Shown here piece by piece: positions 1-10,819 of a stretch of DNA of 64,000 bases. Both the position numbers and the translations under genes were made by a program. The stretch is from the NCBI RefSeq assembly GCF_963678635.1, contig NC_087068.1, forward strand, positions 29,762,318 to 29,826,317, read 5' to 3'. This DNA comes from Symsagittifera roscoffensis. Lineage: Eukaryota > Xenacoelomorpha > Acoela > Convolutidae. The notes under the pieces are model-generated. The model had not been told where the DNA came from, did not search any database, and saw only the letters and a list, made by a program, of their open reading frames with translations. Position 1 is the stretch's first letter, and each line of letters starts with the position of its first letter.

Positions 1-1660
1 CACGAACACCAGCAAAAGTTATTTGGTTCTCCGAAGACACCTGTACCACATTTCAAGTAACAAAAATACACGCTAGAATGATAAAATTTCACCACAAATA
101 TTTCTTTGAATCAATCATTTTTGAAGAGGTGAATCTTGATCAACTCACACATAGTAATTTCAAAGTTAGAAACATTCATAAAATAGAAACTGAACTTACA
201 CGTTTCAAATATATCCAGAAACGGAACTTGCATGTAAATACACCAAACCACTCTACAAAACACATTACTCAGAAATTCTTGTCAATTACGAACAAGGTTT
301 CGACATGAATACAGGAAAGTTAATTATACATGAAATGGCTACATCTCCTTCAGCCACTGACGAAAACTCATATGTCCCAGTACAATTTTAAAAGAATACA
401 GAAAGAATTGGTAGAAAATTAAAACCACAAGAAAAAGACATTAAACGTTTACAAGAACTATCACTCATGAACAACACTCATTTTGTTCACTATGACATAC
501 ACCTAGACGTAAAATTAGACTACACAATAAGTAGAATCTTTCAAGAAATGTCTTTAATAGAACTTGAAACACTCCATCAACTATGCGAACTTGAACGCAC
601 AGAAATTTTACAATCACTTGCACTAGCAGTATTAAAAATTCCTTATGCAGGATTTTTACTGTCAGGTAACAGATCAAATTTTTTTACTACGAAGGAAACA
701 TATTATGGTATTACACTTGTAACAAAAAAGTATCACCTTTATATAGTTTTGAAGACAAAAGATGCTATAGAAGAATCCCAATTTTCTGCAAAAACAAAAC
801 ATTTTGTAGATACACTCTCACGAAGAACTTATTTTTGGGATGCAGCAGTCCCATGTGGATCAAAAAATAGCCACATTGTAGTATAATTGTAGCTTGACGA
901 AGATAAATTTTGAAGATATAAAAGATTACATTTATTTAAATGGCAAAAAATACAGACCACAAGATATATCACCGATAAATATTTTTAGTTTTGTAAATTT
1001 GAAAAACGAACTTCTCGCCTTTCTTGGACGGCCCTACTACATCTTAGAAAGATTGACTATATTATACGCTTATACGCAATGTTTAACTTTCTTGGATTTC
1101 TTTTCTCTCTCTCAAAAGGAATCTTCAAAACATGCTCAATACACACACAAGTAAACAAACAAGCAAGCGTAACACGCATAGTTTTTGCAGGATTTTTCGG
1201 AATATTTTCCACATCAAAAAATAAAATACTTTTAGACGCTCAATTAAAAAAATACAAAAACTAGCTATCAACAACACCCAACATATATGACGATTCAGAA
1301 AATAATACAAATATAACGCCTACAGAACGCCCACAACTGCAAAATCTAAATCAAAACCATGTCTTATTATTAGTACCTTGAAATTTCAGAAATATAGCCC
1401 TGACAAACCTCATAACTTTGACATCTAATTATCCACAAAGCCCAATTCAACACATAATAACCCAACAACCCAATATAGAAGACACATACGAACAAATTAT
1501 AGCACAAACTCTTACCACTAACTTTCGTTCTCAGAACATTCATCTTTTTAGCCCACGATGAGCCGCCAAGTTGGAGCACTCCATCGCTTAATTTCCTACC
1601 CAGCCAACCTCCAGAGCAACTCTCCCCAATCATCCCAACGGATTCTTCACCGACGATTAG
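1..1660 (+). pseudogene. env: Envelope glycoprotein-like gene, copy A, broken and partial
   Basis: This is the C-terminal two thirds of the envelope-like protein described in full at copy B. Recognisable blocks are 78-308, 467-886 (a conserved helical stretch rich in Leu, Glu and Arg followed by a Cys-containing segment), 894-1154, and the hydrophobic C-terminal part at 1079-1264. A Pro-rich cytoplasmic-type tail stays open to about 1660. Frame changes and stops separate the blocks, for example a stop near 388 and frame jumps near 700 and 886, so no intact product is possible. The viral-glycoprotein assignment is inferred from the layout (signal peptide in copy B, Cys-rich ectodomain, hydrophobic C-terminal segment, position after pol). 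Confidence 0.72.
1558..1660 (+). pseudogene. Remnant of the late ORF in copy A
   Basis: The late-ORF start (ATGAGCC context) is present at 1558, overlapping the envelope tail as in copies B and C. The last residues before its stop, read as GFFTDD then TAG, are present at about 1643-1660, in front of the intron donor. About 1.83 kb between the two ends is missing relative to copy B. Keeping both ends argues for an internal deletion in copy A rather than an ancestral lack of the gene. Confidence 0.6.
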
Positions 1661-1741
1661 GTAAAATGAATTAAATAACTTACTAATAAAAACGAACAAA
1701 AAATAATCATTCTTAAAAAATGTGTTCTTTTTTCTTCATAG
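1661..1741 (+). other. Putative spliceosomal intron, copy A
   Basis: It begins GTAAAA directly after the TAG that ends the late-ORF remnant and ends in a T-rich tract with CATAG. The matching interval is 35723-35808 in copy B (GTAAGT to TTTAG) and 51975-52057 on the minus strand in copy C. In copy A the aligned acceptor TTAG is changed to TTTT, but a usable AG lies 8 bases further on. It sits downstream of all coding frames. Confidence 0.5.
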
Positions 1742-3259
1742 GCACAATCATCAACCATCTACAAAACAAAAAAGGAAACAAAAAACAGAAAAACTTTTTC
1801 TAGATTCACAAATTTCTATTAACCAATTTCAATACTTGAAGCAGTAAAATTCTCCCGTATAAAGCAATAAATTAATATATAAAGTCTTTTCTCCAATGCA
1901 GTAAATACTCTTATAATTGAAAAGAAATCGATAATTTCAACCACCAACTCAAGCAGTAAACTTCATTATTCACAGTTTCAAAGTAATGATTTAATCAAAT
2001 TTGCCCATAAAATTGAAAAATCAGTACTGACCTTTTCAAAGACGCTTCTTTATATTTCAAATGGTCACTCGCCCATAAATTCTATCCAGAATCGCACAGT
2101 TTGCCCACCAAAAATTGTTTAAAAAAAAAATTTAAGTTTTAACTTTCACTGATAACAACTCTAACCAGTTTTAACACGTTTCAAACTTTTTTTAAATCCG
2201 GTTGGAAAGGAATTGTATAAAAATCCAAACTAACCAACGTAAGCTTACTATACACCACAAACCACAATCTAACAGCATGATTAAGAAAAGAAAACCCCGG
2301 GTACCCAAACTAGATTAACACCAGCTTAGAAATGGATAAATTATTTTTTTGAAGACTACTTTCAATCTGAACACAAAAGAACAAAACACCAAAAAGTCGA
2401 AAGACAAACCCAAACAAACAACTTGGTTTTTGAGAAAAGAAACAACTACGACAGCAAAAGAAAAAACCAGTAATAAAAAAGGCACAAAAAATTGAACTGA
2501 AACATGACCCTCCAAAAAAGAGAGCATGAAATAATACCCTCACTCCCGGCCTAACCCACCAGAGAGGACGTCCTGAGCATGCTCTATAGCCGGCCTCAAC
2601 CACCGTGCTACATCCACGCTTTGTGACACCCACAACTCTATTTTTGAAGGTAGTTACTCAAGTGTGAGTAGCTCTTGAAAATAACCGGACAAACTAATAA
2701 CGCTTTTGCGATAAAAAAAATTATACATGATCATGACTAAAATTAAGATTAACAAAGATTTATATATGTAAAAAATACAATGCAAAATATAGATAACATA
2801 TAGCCCAAAGACGAGCAGCAAGGAACTTGACAACTCAATCACACTCCAACTACGGAATGGCAAGACACACGCGACATGCTGCCTACAGTCACTACACTCA
2901 ACGGATTTAAAATACGACTTGGCATCGCAGTAAAGGAAGCCCATTGCAACCGAACAATGGCCATCTCGATGTTCAAGTATACGTACAGATCCAAGTCACC
3001 AGGCACTGAATCCAAAGTCAAACTACATGACACTCCCAAATGTGATTGGACCCTTGCTAATTCTCTAAAATCAACCAGATCAACTTTCATCACAACCGAT
3101 CAGAAAGAATAATAAAATCTCCCGAAACGATCGTGATAACATCTCTTTTTCCAAACCGGAAAAAAGAATATGCTCGCAAACTCTAAAGAAAAACACCATC
3201 ATCCATCCTTCACTACAATAGAACATTGAGAAACTAAAACTCTCTAAACCCCGGATGAG
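1742..3259 (+). other. 3' untranslated region of copy A
   Basis: No coding frame is supported here. The region aligns with 35809-37063 of copy B. It contains A-rich stretches, a block near 2150-2300 shared by all three copies, the antisense tRNA-like block, and short hairpins such as TACTCA/TGAGTA near 2650. Open frames on the minus strand at 2310-2944 are not conserved as protein between copies and look incidental. Confidence 0.6.
2537..2636 (-). other. Antisense tRNA-like block, copy A
   Basis: Read on the minus strand, this block starts near a GTGGATGTAGC sequence and continues with a G-rich run resembling a tRNA A box. A second GGTTAGGCC-type motif about 50 bases later is only a weak B-box match. 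The block is highly conserved in copies A, B and C, more so than its flanks. It could be a captured tRNA-derived SINE head or a structured RNA element. No complete cloverleaf is evident by eye. Confidence 0.35.
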
Positions 3260-3628
3260 TGGAACCAGATAAACAAATAGTATTTATCATCGGTTATTAT
3301 AATGATATTTTATCTCTATGAAATATTAAATACTTAACATCAAACTATTAACCCACTTGTTTGTAAGTGTTGAAACTACTTGTAGTTTCAACACCAGAAC
3401 ACTTTGAATTAAACTTCGAATACAGTTGTTCTCATTCTGGAACTTACTCGCGTAAACCGGTGTACAGTAGATCTATTGAGACTAGAAGATGTAAGAGTAA
3501 GATTAGGATTGCTATTAGACTAAGAAGTTGCACGAATCTATCCGGCCGAAAATAAGATAGCGTGACGAGCAGACGGTGTACCTTATCTGAAATTACTCTA
3601 TGAGTATAATCAAAAAGGATATAACTCA
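3260..3628 (+). repeat. 3' LTR of copy A
   Basis: It starts TGGAACC and ends AACTCA, matching the TG...CA termini of the other copies. Length is 369 bp against 410 bp in copies B (5' LTR) and C. The 3' half (from about 3440) is close to the other LTRs and the U3-like start is divergent. It contains a perfect 13-bp stem-loop at 3367-3394 that has two compensated base-pair changes relative to copies B and C. Confidence 0.9.
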
Positions 3629-4251
3629 GTTTCTAAATATTGTATGAAAATTGTATGATAAACATTTTTCTTTTATGGACGTCACAAAATAATAAAAACC
3701 AGATTGGCGAAAACTATCCGCCACCTTCAATTGAGTTCTTAAACGATTGTTACTCTAAATTATTTTGGAGCTGAGTATTCTCTGTTTTTTTTGTCCGGTA
3801 AAAAGTGAGCACATTACTTGAAAACAGTAATTAGTCGCAGTTTTATGATTACAATAACTTTGGCTACATTGTATAAGTGCTGAAAAGTTACTGCTCTGTT
3901 TCATGGTTGAATTGGATTGATTTATGTTCAACCTATCTTATTTCAGGTCAAAAGTATAATTTCCGATCCAAACCTTTATCTTTTTGTGTTCCCTTATTAG
4001 CTGACATCGGGGTGGTAATGATAAGCATGTGTCTATTAGCATGCAATGATTACTTAAATGGGGTTTTAGTTCAGCCTTCATTCGGCCGATAGAAAACTAA
4101 GCCGATAAATTTATTTAAATGACCTATCCTTTGATTCGATATGCGGATTACCATTTTAGTTTGGTCTAATGAGGTAATATGCACAGTGTATGTCTCCTAA
4201 AACTTGAATTTTACTGGCTGAACATATTACTTGTTTATTATCTAAACATAA
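3629..4251. other. Intergenic, no feature seen
   Basis: AT-rich unique sequence between the 3' LTR of copy A and a reversed LTR fragment. The longest open frame (3877-4092, 71 codons) has no recognisable motif and no similarity to the element's genes. Confidence 0.5.
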
Positions 4252-4437
4252 TGAGTTTAGGTCCGGGGTGGCCTTCTCATGGAGTAATTTCGGACAGTGT
4301 GCACCGTCTGTTCATCGCGTTATCTAATTTCGACCAGATAGGTTCGTGCAACTCCTTAGTCTAATACCAATCCTAATCTAATTCTAATATTTCCTGGTCT
4401 CAATAGATCTAACTTTATACTGGTTTACTGCAAAAAT
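4252..4437 (-). repeat. Degenerate LTR fragment of the giant element, reversed
   Basis: It begins TGAGTT, the reverse complement of the LTR end, and follows the LTR minus strand through recognisable landmarks: CTCATGGAGTAATTTCGG, CACCGTCTG, GTTCGTGCAACT, TAGTCTAATACC and CAATAGATCT. About 225 bp of the LTR's 5' part is absent. It is far more diverged than the other LTRs, so it marks an older insertion of the family. Confidence 0.8.
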
Positions 4438-4473
4438 ACGGGGGAGATGAAAGCAACTGATTTCAATTTCGAT

Positions 4474-4841
4474 GGGGCAGTACAACAGTGCCGAATTATA
4501 ACAGTGCCGAAAAAAAATAGTTCAAAAGTGCCGAAAATGAAAACTTTGTTCAACAGTGCCGAAAATATAAACAAATTTCAACAGATTAACTTCGGCAACC
4601 AAAAATTAAACGGCGAACCTTTATAATCTTAAGTGACACTTAAAGATTTTGAGCAAGAAAATTTGCAATTTAGACGTTTTGGTCCCAAAACAATTGTTTA
4701 ATTTGCAGTTGCAGACATTTTGGCGTCAAAATTGGAATGATTTTCTTTAATAATTGGCGTCAGTAATTTCCCGCTTTTTAGAAAATGCGTTAAAGTAATT
4801 CTGAAAATTTCCCGCCTTTTTTGGCACTGTTGAACGCCCCC
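4474..4841. mobile_element. MITE with hAT-type 8-bp target duplication, copy 1
   Basis: The ends read GGGGCAGTACAACAGTGCC and, reverse-complemented, GGGGGCGTTCAACAGTGCC, giving imperfect 19-bp inverted termini. Flanks are atttcgat (4466-4473) and attttgat (4842-4849), a 7/8 match. The left side carries four iterations of the core AGTGCCGAA (about 4485-4565), probably subterminal transposase-binding motifs. There is no coding capacity. Assignment to hAT rests on duplication length and is supported by copy 2. Confidence 0.72.
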
Positions 4842-4849
4842 ATTTTGAT

Positions 4850-5067
4850 TCCCAATTTTCTGAAACACTAGAGGTCAGGTTTACAGATATAGAATAAAGT
4901 TAAGATATGAATTTTGTACAGTGAAACAAAATATAATTTAAATACCTACTTTCAAACTGGTTCTAATATTAAAATAACTAATACCATTAAACATTTTACT
5001 AATTTTATCTCAACGAAGTATGTATCACATTAAAGCCCGCTTGGTCGTGATTCAAATTTCAAAACAA
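4850..5067. other. Intergenic, no feature seen
   Basis: Short AT-rich spacer between MITE copy 1 and a Helentron-like element. Confidence 0.5.
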
Positions 5068-5604
5068 ACAAGACTGCTCGTATCAGGGCGAAGTCCTGAA
5101 TGTTCCGACTGCCTTTTTGAGGTTTATGGAGCAGAAATAACATAACAAGTTTAATGTAATAAGATAAACTGAAATAATTTTTCTCTAAAAATTGAAATTT
5201 TATATGAAAATAATCCCACCACACGCCTTTTAAAGTACAAAAGGATAAATTTTGCTCCTTGTAACAAATCAATTATGGCAAATAAGCTTCTTTCAACCAA
5301 TTTGGAACGATTTCTAGGACGGGCTAAATCTCCCATTACGCATTAATAGCGCGATTTATATCGCGCGTTAATTGTCCCAAATTTGCCGAAATGGCTATCT
5401 TCAAACCCCCATAATTTTACAAAAAATGATCACAGGCGAAATATATTTTTTTCAAATTTAAGCTCAGGACATCAATAGCTTTTGAATGATATAAAAAAAA
5501 ATCTGTCAAAAATGGCTAGTTAAAAAGTCGAAATTTATCTGAAGAAAAATAAACCCACCCCGAGAAAAAATAATCAGTTATTTTTGTATCGAAAGTCGGA
5601 ACAA
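5068..5604 (-). mobile_element. Helentron/Helitron2-like non-autonomous element, copy 1
   Basis: A full-length copy of about 537 bp on the minus strand. Read in element orientation it starts TGTTCCGACTTTCGATACGA. The reverse complement of that start (AGTCGGAACA) lies inside the 3' end, followed by a hairpin (CAGGGC...CCTG type, here with one mismatch) and ends near CAGTCTTGT next to a T. Asymmetric terminal inverted repeats with a 3' hairpin are the hallmark of Helitron2/Helentron elements. The interior is non-coding and contains a GC-rich palindromic stretch with TAACGCGCGATATA. Confidence 0.72.
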
Positions 5605-6726
5605 TAATTGAAACACGGTCTCAAAAAGAATCTGAACACTTCGCTTTAAGATTGCTTGACTCAAAAAAAGACATCTGTAGACTTTGTGCGACATTAGATT
5701 TTAGGCAGGACTTTTTGCGACCCACGAGAGGTTAGTCGCGACATTTGGAACCCAAGAAGTTTCGGGGTGACTATGCGCTTTTCCAATAAAAAATTTGTCA
5801 CAGAGCAACCGAGAAAATTTTGTGCTTTTCTGTGAAAAAACATTTGCTTTCTTTTTGCATAAGAAAATCAGCAGTTTGATTGTAACGTGCTCAAATTGAA
5901 TATTGTTTGCACTTGTCTAAATATTCTAGAAAAAAATCGACAACTTAATTTGTTTTGCTGATTTCAAAAATGTCGCTCTTTAAGTGCAATCAAATTTGAA
6001 TGATGACACTACCAGATTCGAGGCAATCCTATTCTGCTTAGAATCACTGGATCAGAAGTTTCTAAGGTTTTATCGACGTAACCGAAAGCGAAATTTTGGC
6101 CGACTTGTCCCAAATAACTCAAGGTCTTAGAGTTTTGCGGGTTACGCTTTTACTCATCTTCATAATAAGAGCCAAAATTAAAATGTCAAACATTTGAAAA
6201 CATACGCTACAAAAAATAGTTTTTTTATTGAAAAAAATGTTGTTTTACCGGGTCGAACTCTATACCCCAAAAATGCTTTATCATACGTTTCCCATATAAG
6301 GAAATTGTGTGATAGGCTTTTTTGATGGCAACAACAAAAGATTTTCAACAAAAGTCCCCAAAAAATTTTTCACTCGAACAAACCTTTTCTGCAAAATTTT
6401 TTTGCAAGCAGAAAAAACTGCAGAAATTAAATTTTGAAGAAAAAAAAAATTGGATCTTTACAAAATTGCTTGTCATACAATTTGCATATATGAAAAAGTG
6501 CTTATCATAGATTTCATACAATTTTCTGTACGTATGGAAATGTATGGTAAGAATCTCTCCATTTATAGAAATGATTTTAAAACGTTTTGCTCGACCTTGA
6601 TTGGTTTTTTTTTAGTTTTGTCTGTTATACGGACCATATTTATTAAATTGTTGATAGAGCTTCAATTTTTGTTCAATCGTCAGATTGTCTTTCACTGAAG
6701 TTAAAGTGAAACAATCATATTGAGCA
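5605..6726. other. Intergenic, no gene supported
   Basis: AT-rich sequence with several short open frames (6322-6510, 6450-6698) that show no motif and no similarity to anything else here. Short CATAC-rich words recur around 6270-6550 without forming a clear array. Confidence 0.5.
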
Positions 6727-6734
6727 TTATGGTT

Positions 6735-6965
6735 GGAGCAGTACAACAAAGCAGCAGTTTATAAGTGAAGAAATATTAGCGCAACAAATTGTTAAATTTT
6801 CTCGGTTTCGATCTAAACCATAAACAGTATTCATGTAAAAGGCCAAAAATTTGCAATCAGAACTAAATGTTTTCAATTATCCTCCATTTTCAGCACTGCA
6901 TAACACATTTTCAGTTTCGGCACTGCTGAAAACACATTTTCAATTTCGTCACTGTTGAACATCCC
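6735..6965. mobile_element. MITE with perfect 8-bp target duplication, copy 2
   Basis: It starts GGAGCAGTACAACA and ends GTTGAACATCCC. It is flanked by a perfect 8-bp direct repeat, ttatggtt, at 6727-6734 and 6966-6973. The right end repeats a (C)GGCACTG/GTCACTG core like that of copy 1. The 231-bp length and lack of coding frames fit a non-autonomous hAT-type element. Confidence 0.78.
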
Positions 6966-6973
6966 TTATGGTT

Positions 6974-7559
6974 CAATAGTAAAAGTTACTAGGCCAAACT
7001 GTGTCAGTTGTGAACTGTTCGCGGATTGCGCAACAAGGTTGCTCTTTTTGTTCGTCCTTTGTTTTTTAGTTTTATTTGATCATTCTGACAAAACCTTAAA
7101 GTCATAACTCTAGATTCCAGAGACCTACAATCACCAAATTTTGCACCTATCCAGCGCAAAGTTTGACCTCGTGATGAAAAAGACCAGTTTCGGTCCATAA
7201 CAGAGAAGACCCATACTTGTTTGTTTGTTGGCATTTTTTAATGGTGCAGTTTGTATGAATTGATTATTTCTAAAACACTTAAGTTCCAAATAGAGAGGAT
7301 TATGCGCAATGGCATCCATTTTTGATGATTCTAAGAAACTTGTTACAAATTTCGGGAAATTTTTTTTCGATGGAGTTGAATCCGGATAATATAGCCACAA
7401 TTGCATTTTGCAAAGCTCATTCAGACTCTATTTGATGGTTTTGACGGGTCAAAAAGTAGATGCTGATTTTTTGGCATCTAGGCGAAAACATATTTCGTTG
7501 TTCTCATCGAGATATTGTCCTCAGACAAATTTTGAAGCACTTGAGTTGTCAAAACCAGT
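6974..7559. other. Intergenic, no gene supported
   Basis: AT-rich. Open frames at 7004-7234 and 7131-7406 (minus) and 7460-7783 (plus) overlap one another in different frames and none has a recognisable domain. Confidence 0.45.
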
Positions 7560-8791
7560 CAACAAGCGGAAACTCGACAAATTGTGACCACATTTATAGT
7601 GCTTATACTATTTCAGGTCTAATTCGCAGATACTTCTCTGAAACAAACGATTTTCAAAAATCTACTAAAAAACCTGAGGTAAAAGTTGTCTTAGTCATTT
7701 ATTCGATGTGTTTAATCAAAGACTGTTTTCTTAATCTTAAAAATTTATATCCGATAACATTGTTTTCTAGGATTTTTTGGTGACAGTTTCGTCGTTACTC
7801 TCAAAAAATGGCCTAAGAATTATGTTTAAAGCTTACAATGCAGGTTCCTCGTTAACAGAGATTTTGCGTGTAAAATGGGGGTCAAGCTTATTTGTACCTT
7901 CATAAATCATGATACTGTGTATTTTTGCTCTTTTCATTTGACTGATACTAAGCTGATGAAAGATTTTAAAACATAACTTTTTTGCTGATATTAAATTTGT
8001 GGGAACCTTTAAATTTTGTTTTTACGAACGTCGTTGGAATTTTGTTTTTACGAACGGTGACCAGTCCATCGCAATCAGGTCGTCCCTTCGCGCTTTGCAA
8101 AAAATTTTGCCCGATTGAGAGAATATGGTCTCGCCAATTGTTTTGTGCAACTCTATTTGGTCACGATATACAGGGTGTTTCAACAATTCGGCACAGCTTC
8201 AATTGGCTATCTTTTTAACCGCAATTAGTGATGTGTATATTTTTTTCTTAAAAGAGATAAGGAAATTGTGTTTTTACGTGAGTAACTTAAGCAAATCTTG
8301 TAAATGGTTTCCTCCAGACTGGCAAAATTAAAAAAATCCGCATATTTAGTGAGCCCAGTGGCCTTCAGAACAGGAATATTTGAGATCAAGCTGCTGCTTT
8401 TTTCAACAATCTGTCTTCACTCTGTGACATTTGAGGGATGAGCCAAAGACAAAATGTGTCCCGCAAACGTAAATTAGAAGATGTGATTTTGTGTAATTTC
8501 GCAACCCTTTATGGTCAGAATCTGAGTTCTTGTCTCACCCGCCGCCATTAAAGGGTATGCAAAAAATTTAAAACCATGCACGCTTCTCTTGATGAAATTG
8601 CTTGAACTTTTACCCAATAAATTACTAATGGTCCTCAATTCGTCTTTGGAAACATGATTGTCTTTCGGTCTACACTTCCTCACGTTGAGGGGAAGCTCAA
8701 GGAAACTTTTCCAAAATCTCCGAAAGTTTTCACGGGAATACACATACTTCCGACGTCCAGATATATTAAACTTGATACAAGACTGACGCAT
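7560..8791. repeat. Old duplicated repeat, copy 1
   Basis: This roughly 1.2-kb segment is similar, with many changes, to 8990-9471 continued at 16060-16690. Shared landmarks on the plus strand are a CTCAAAAAATGGCC-type word (7797 and 9132), GGGTCAAGCT (7881 and 9221), TTTTTGCTCTTTTCATTTGA (7922 and 9267), and a GATATACAG(A/G)GTGTTT word (8164 and about 16097). The repeat is older than the gypsy element that interrupts copy 2. It may be a dead DNA transposon, but I see no termini. Confidence 0.65.
8474..8791 (-). pseudogene. Decayed minus-strand gene in repeat copy 1
   Basis: A 105-codon minus-strand frame begins near a KFNISGRRKYVYSRENFRR segment and continues with a Lys/Arg-rich stretch containing NVRK. 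The second repeat copy (16372-16952, minus) keeps a matching KFNISGRQKYKYSHHNFRR block and NVRK stretch, split by a frame change. Protein-level agreement in two diverged copies suggests a real ancestral gene, perhaps a transposase, but I do not recognise the family. Confidence 0.4.
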
Positions 8792-8989
8792 AACAGCGGT
8801 GGGTAATTTATTTTTCGAAATTTCCGTAATAAGGAAACGCTTCTTGTCGGTAAAAAATTTTTAAATTATGTTTAATTTCGATTCTGAAAGTGAAAATATT
8901 CAATTCAAGTTTTTTTCACACGGTCCTATTTCTAGTGGTTTCAATTTACCAATTTAAAACGTCCATAAACAAACTATACGATCAGATAT

Positions 8990-9471
8990 ATTTTGCATCT
9001 GTGGTCTATACGTCGCTTCCAATTCTGTAAGTCTTTTCAACGTCAAGTAAAAGGTGCCATTGTCAATTGTTTGATATGTTTAACTGATGGCTGTTTTCTA
9101 AAAAAAGTTTTGATGAAAATTTCGTCATTGCTCTCAAAAAACGGCCTAAAACTGATGTTAAAACCTAACATTGCAGGTTCCCGTTTTACGCTCTTGTTGA
9201 GATATTTTGTGTTGAAAATGCGGGTCAAGCTAATTTGTGCCTTTATTAAATCATGATACCGGGAATTTTTGCTCTTTTCATTTGACTAAGCCGATAAAAT
9301 GTCGAAAATTTAACTTATTTTCTGATATCGTATATAACCGTAGATCGTAGATGTTCTGGTATCGTATTTATTTCTGATAACCGTACTGTTTTTATTTAGT
9401 TTTTCTGGACCGTGGACGGTCCATCGCAATGAGGCCGTTGCAAAATATTCTGCCCAACTGAGTGAAAATGG
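8990..9471. repeat. Old duplicated repeat, copy 2, left part
   Basis: The left half of the second copy of the 7560-8791 repeat, cut at 9471 by the insertion of the 6.6-kb gypsy element. The repeat resumes at 16060. Joined across the insertion, the order of shared landmarks matches copy 1. Confidence 0.65.
9467..9471. repeat. Target-site duplication, left (aatgg)
   Basis: The five bases directly before the 5' LTR are identical to 16055-16059 directly after the 3' LTR. Confidence 0.9.
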
Positions 9472-9686
9472 TGTTGCGAATCTTACCATTCGTCTTATTT
9501 CATTTAATTAGTCTTAAAATTTCTTAACTGGTTAATTTAGATGTGACCTTGTTATCTTCATTCTCTCCGACGGAGAGAATGACCGCTCACTTTTTTAAAT
9601 GTTTTATTTTAGAGATTAATTCACTTTTTAAACATATCTTATTTGTAACTAAGTAGAATTATTCGTAACAAAGAAACTTTTTATCA
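9472..9686 (+). repeat. 5' LTR of the 6.6-kb gypsy element
   Basis: 215 bp, TGTTGCGAATC to TTTATCA. It contains a small perfect palindrome, CTCTCCGACGGAGAG, near 9564-9578. The final base of the LTR is also the A of the gag start codon. Confidence 0.93.
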
Positions 9687-10660
9687 TGGCGCAGTCAAAC
9701 AGCAACGAATCAAACGTGAGAGGTATACCTTCATTTTGGCAAAACCACACAGTGGACCCACCAATTCCTTGGGAAGAGTGGAGCGATCTATTCCAGCTAG
9801 CAATAATCGCAAAGGAGAAAATCGATATCGAAAATCTCTTGAATCCATCGGAACGATATCATCCACTTCCCCCAACATTGGAAAATCCGCCGGAAAATGA
9901 ATCCGATGCTCAAAAAACATCTCGCATCGAGAGGAATATTCGAGAAAAAAAGAGATTCGATGATGAAGAAATGGCCTCAATAAAGTCAGAAACCAAAAAA
10001 ATCAACGGCATGAGACTTGAAGAGGCGGACAAAAAACTCAGATCCATACTCTATCTAAGCCCTCGGAAACGAAGGAAAGAAAATATTCGGCCAAAAGTTC
10101 ACGAGAGTTAAAGTTCTACAAATTTCTTTCAAAGAATTTTGGGAAAATTTGTCCGTAGCTTTTGTGAGACACAAGATTTTCGAAAGACACAAGCTATTAA
10201 ACAGAAAACAGAGGGACAGAAAATCATTAGAACAATTCTGGGGGGCACTTGCAGAAATGGCAAAAAGATGTAACATACCCTCAGGAGAAGATGAATGGAT
10301 TCGAGATATTTTTATCAATAACATGAAGAACTCGGACATCCAACGGAAACTTCTCACTTCTCACGGAAACCCTACCTCCACTAGAAGCCTTAATCATAGC
10401 CCTGATTGACGAAAAAGGAATAACAAACCACATCAAAATGACGAGTACTTTTAAATCCAACGGATATTCTTCCAACAAATCTTTTAATCATTTTAATGTA
10501 AAAAGAGAACCCACCCTAAACATCGAAAGAACTAACACATGTATGAAATGCGGCGGAATTTTTACAAAAGGACATCTAGCGGTTTGCCCCTGCTAAAGAT
10601 ACGACTTGTACGACATGTAAATATCGAGGACATTTTACTAGACTCTGTAAATCACGCCGT
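9686..10660 (+). pseudogene. gag: Gag of the 6.6-kb gypsy element, broken
   Basis: The frame starts at the ATG straddling the LTR-primer-site junction and runs 141 codons to 10111. A frameshift then moves it to the frame covering 10130-10409, whose FVRHKIFERHKLLNR and later NNMKNSDIQRKLL stretches are typical of gypsy capsid regions. A third part around 10530-10660 holds two zinc knuckles: a first, damaged one (CMKCGG..., stop next to its last Cys) and an intact CX2CX4HX4C at 10607-10648. Gag would form the particle and bind RNA through the knuckles. Confidence 0.8.
9687..9703 (+). promoter_or_regulatory. Primer binding site
   Basis: TGGCGCAGTCAAAC directly abuts the LTR with no spacer, beginning with the TGG that pairs with a tRNA CCA end. 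The primer tRNA is not identified. The site overlaps the first codons of gag. Confidence 0.75.
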
Positions 10661-10819
10661 AAAAATGTAAATATTGTGGATAGTCAAATTGTAAATAATA
10701 CAGACCATAATTATCCTTCGGAACAACCGGATGTACATATCGACCACGCCAATAGAGAATGCTGTGGAGTAATCAACGCATGGTCGGAGTCCGGACAGAG
10801 CGATAACGATGATTACTCT

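Larger units (their letters stand above)
1..3628 (+). mobile_element. Giant gypsy-type LTR retroelement, copy A (3' part)
   Basis: The window opens inside the envelope gene of this copy, and the copy runs to a 369-bp 3' LTR. Base 1 aligns with about 31983 of copy B, and similarity continues through envelope, 3' untranslated region and LTR. Copy A is about 2 kb shorter than copy B over this interval because nearly all of the late ORF is missing. It is the most divergent of the three copies, which makes it useful for seeing compensatory changes in the LTR. Upstream genes lie outside the window. Confidence 0.88.

Noticed and set aside
2310-2944. Cys/Phe-rich minus-strand proteins in the 3' region of copy A
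   Set aside because: The corresponding frames in copies B and C do not encode similar peptides; the region contains the untranslated tRNA-like block.
7920-7990. A THAP-like zinc finger around CSFH (plus strand)
   Set aside because: Only the CxxH pair is suggestive; the upstream Cys pair and the conserved Trp and Pro are not found, and the second repeat copy does not keep the frame.
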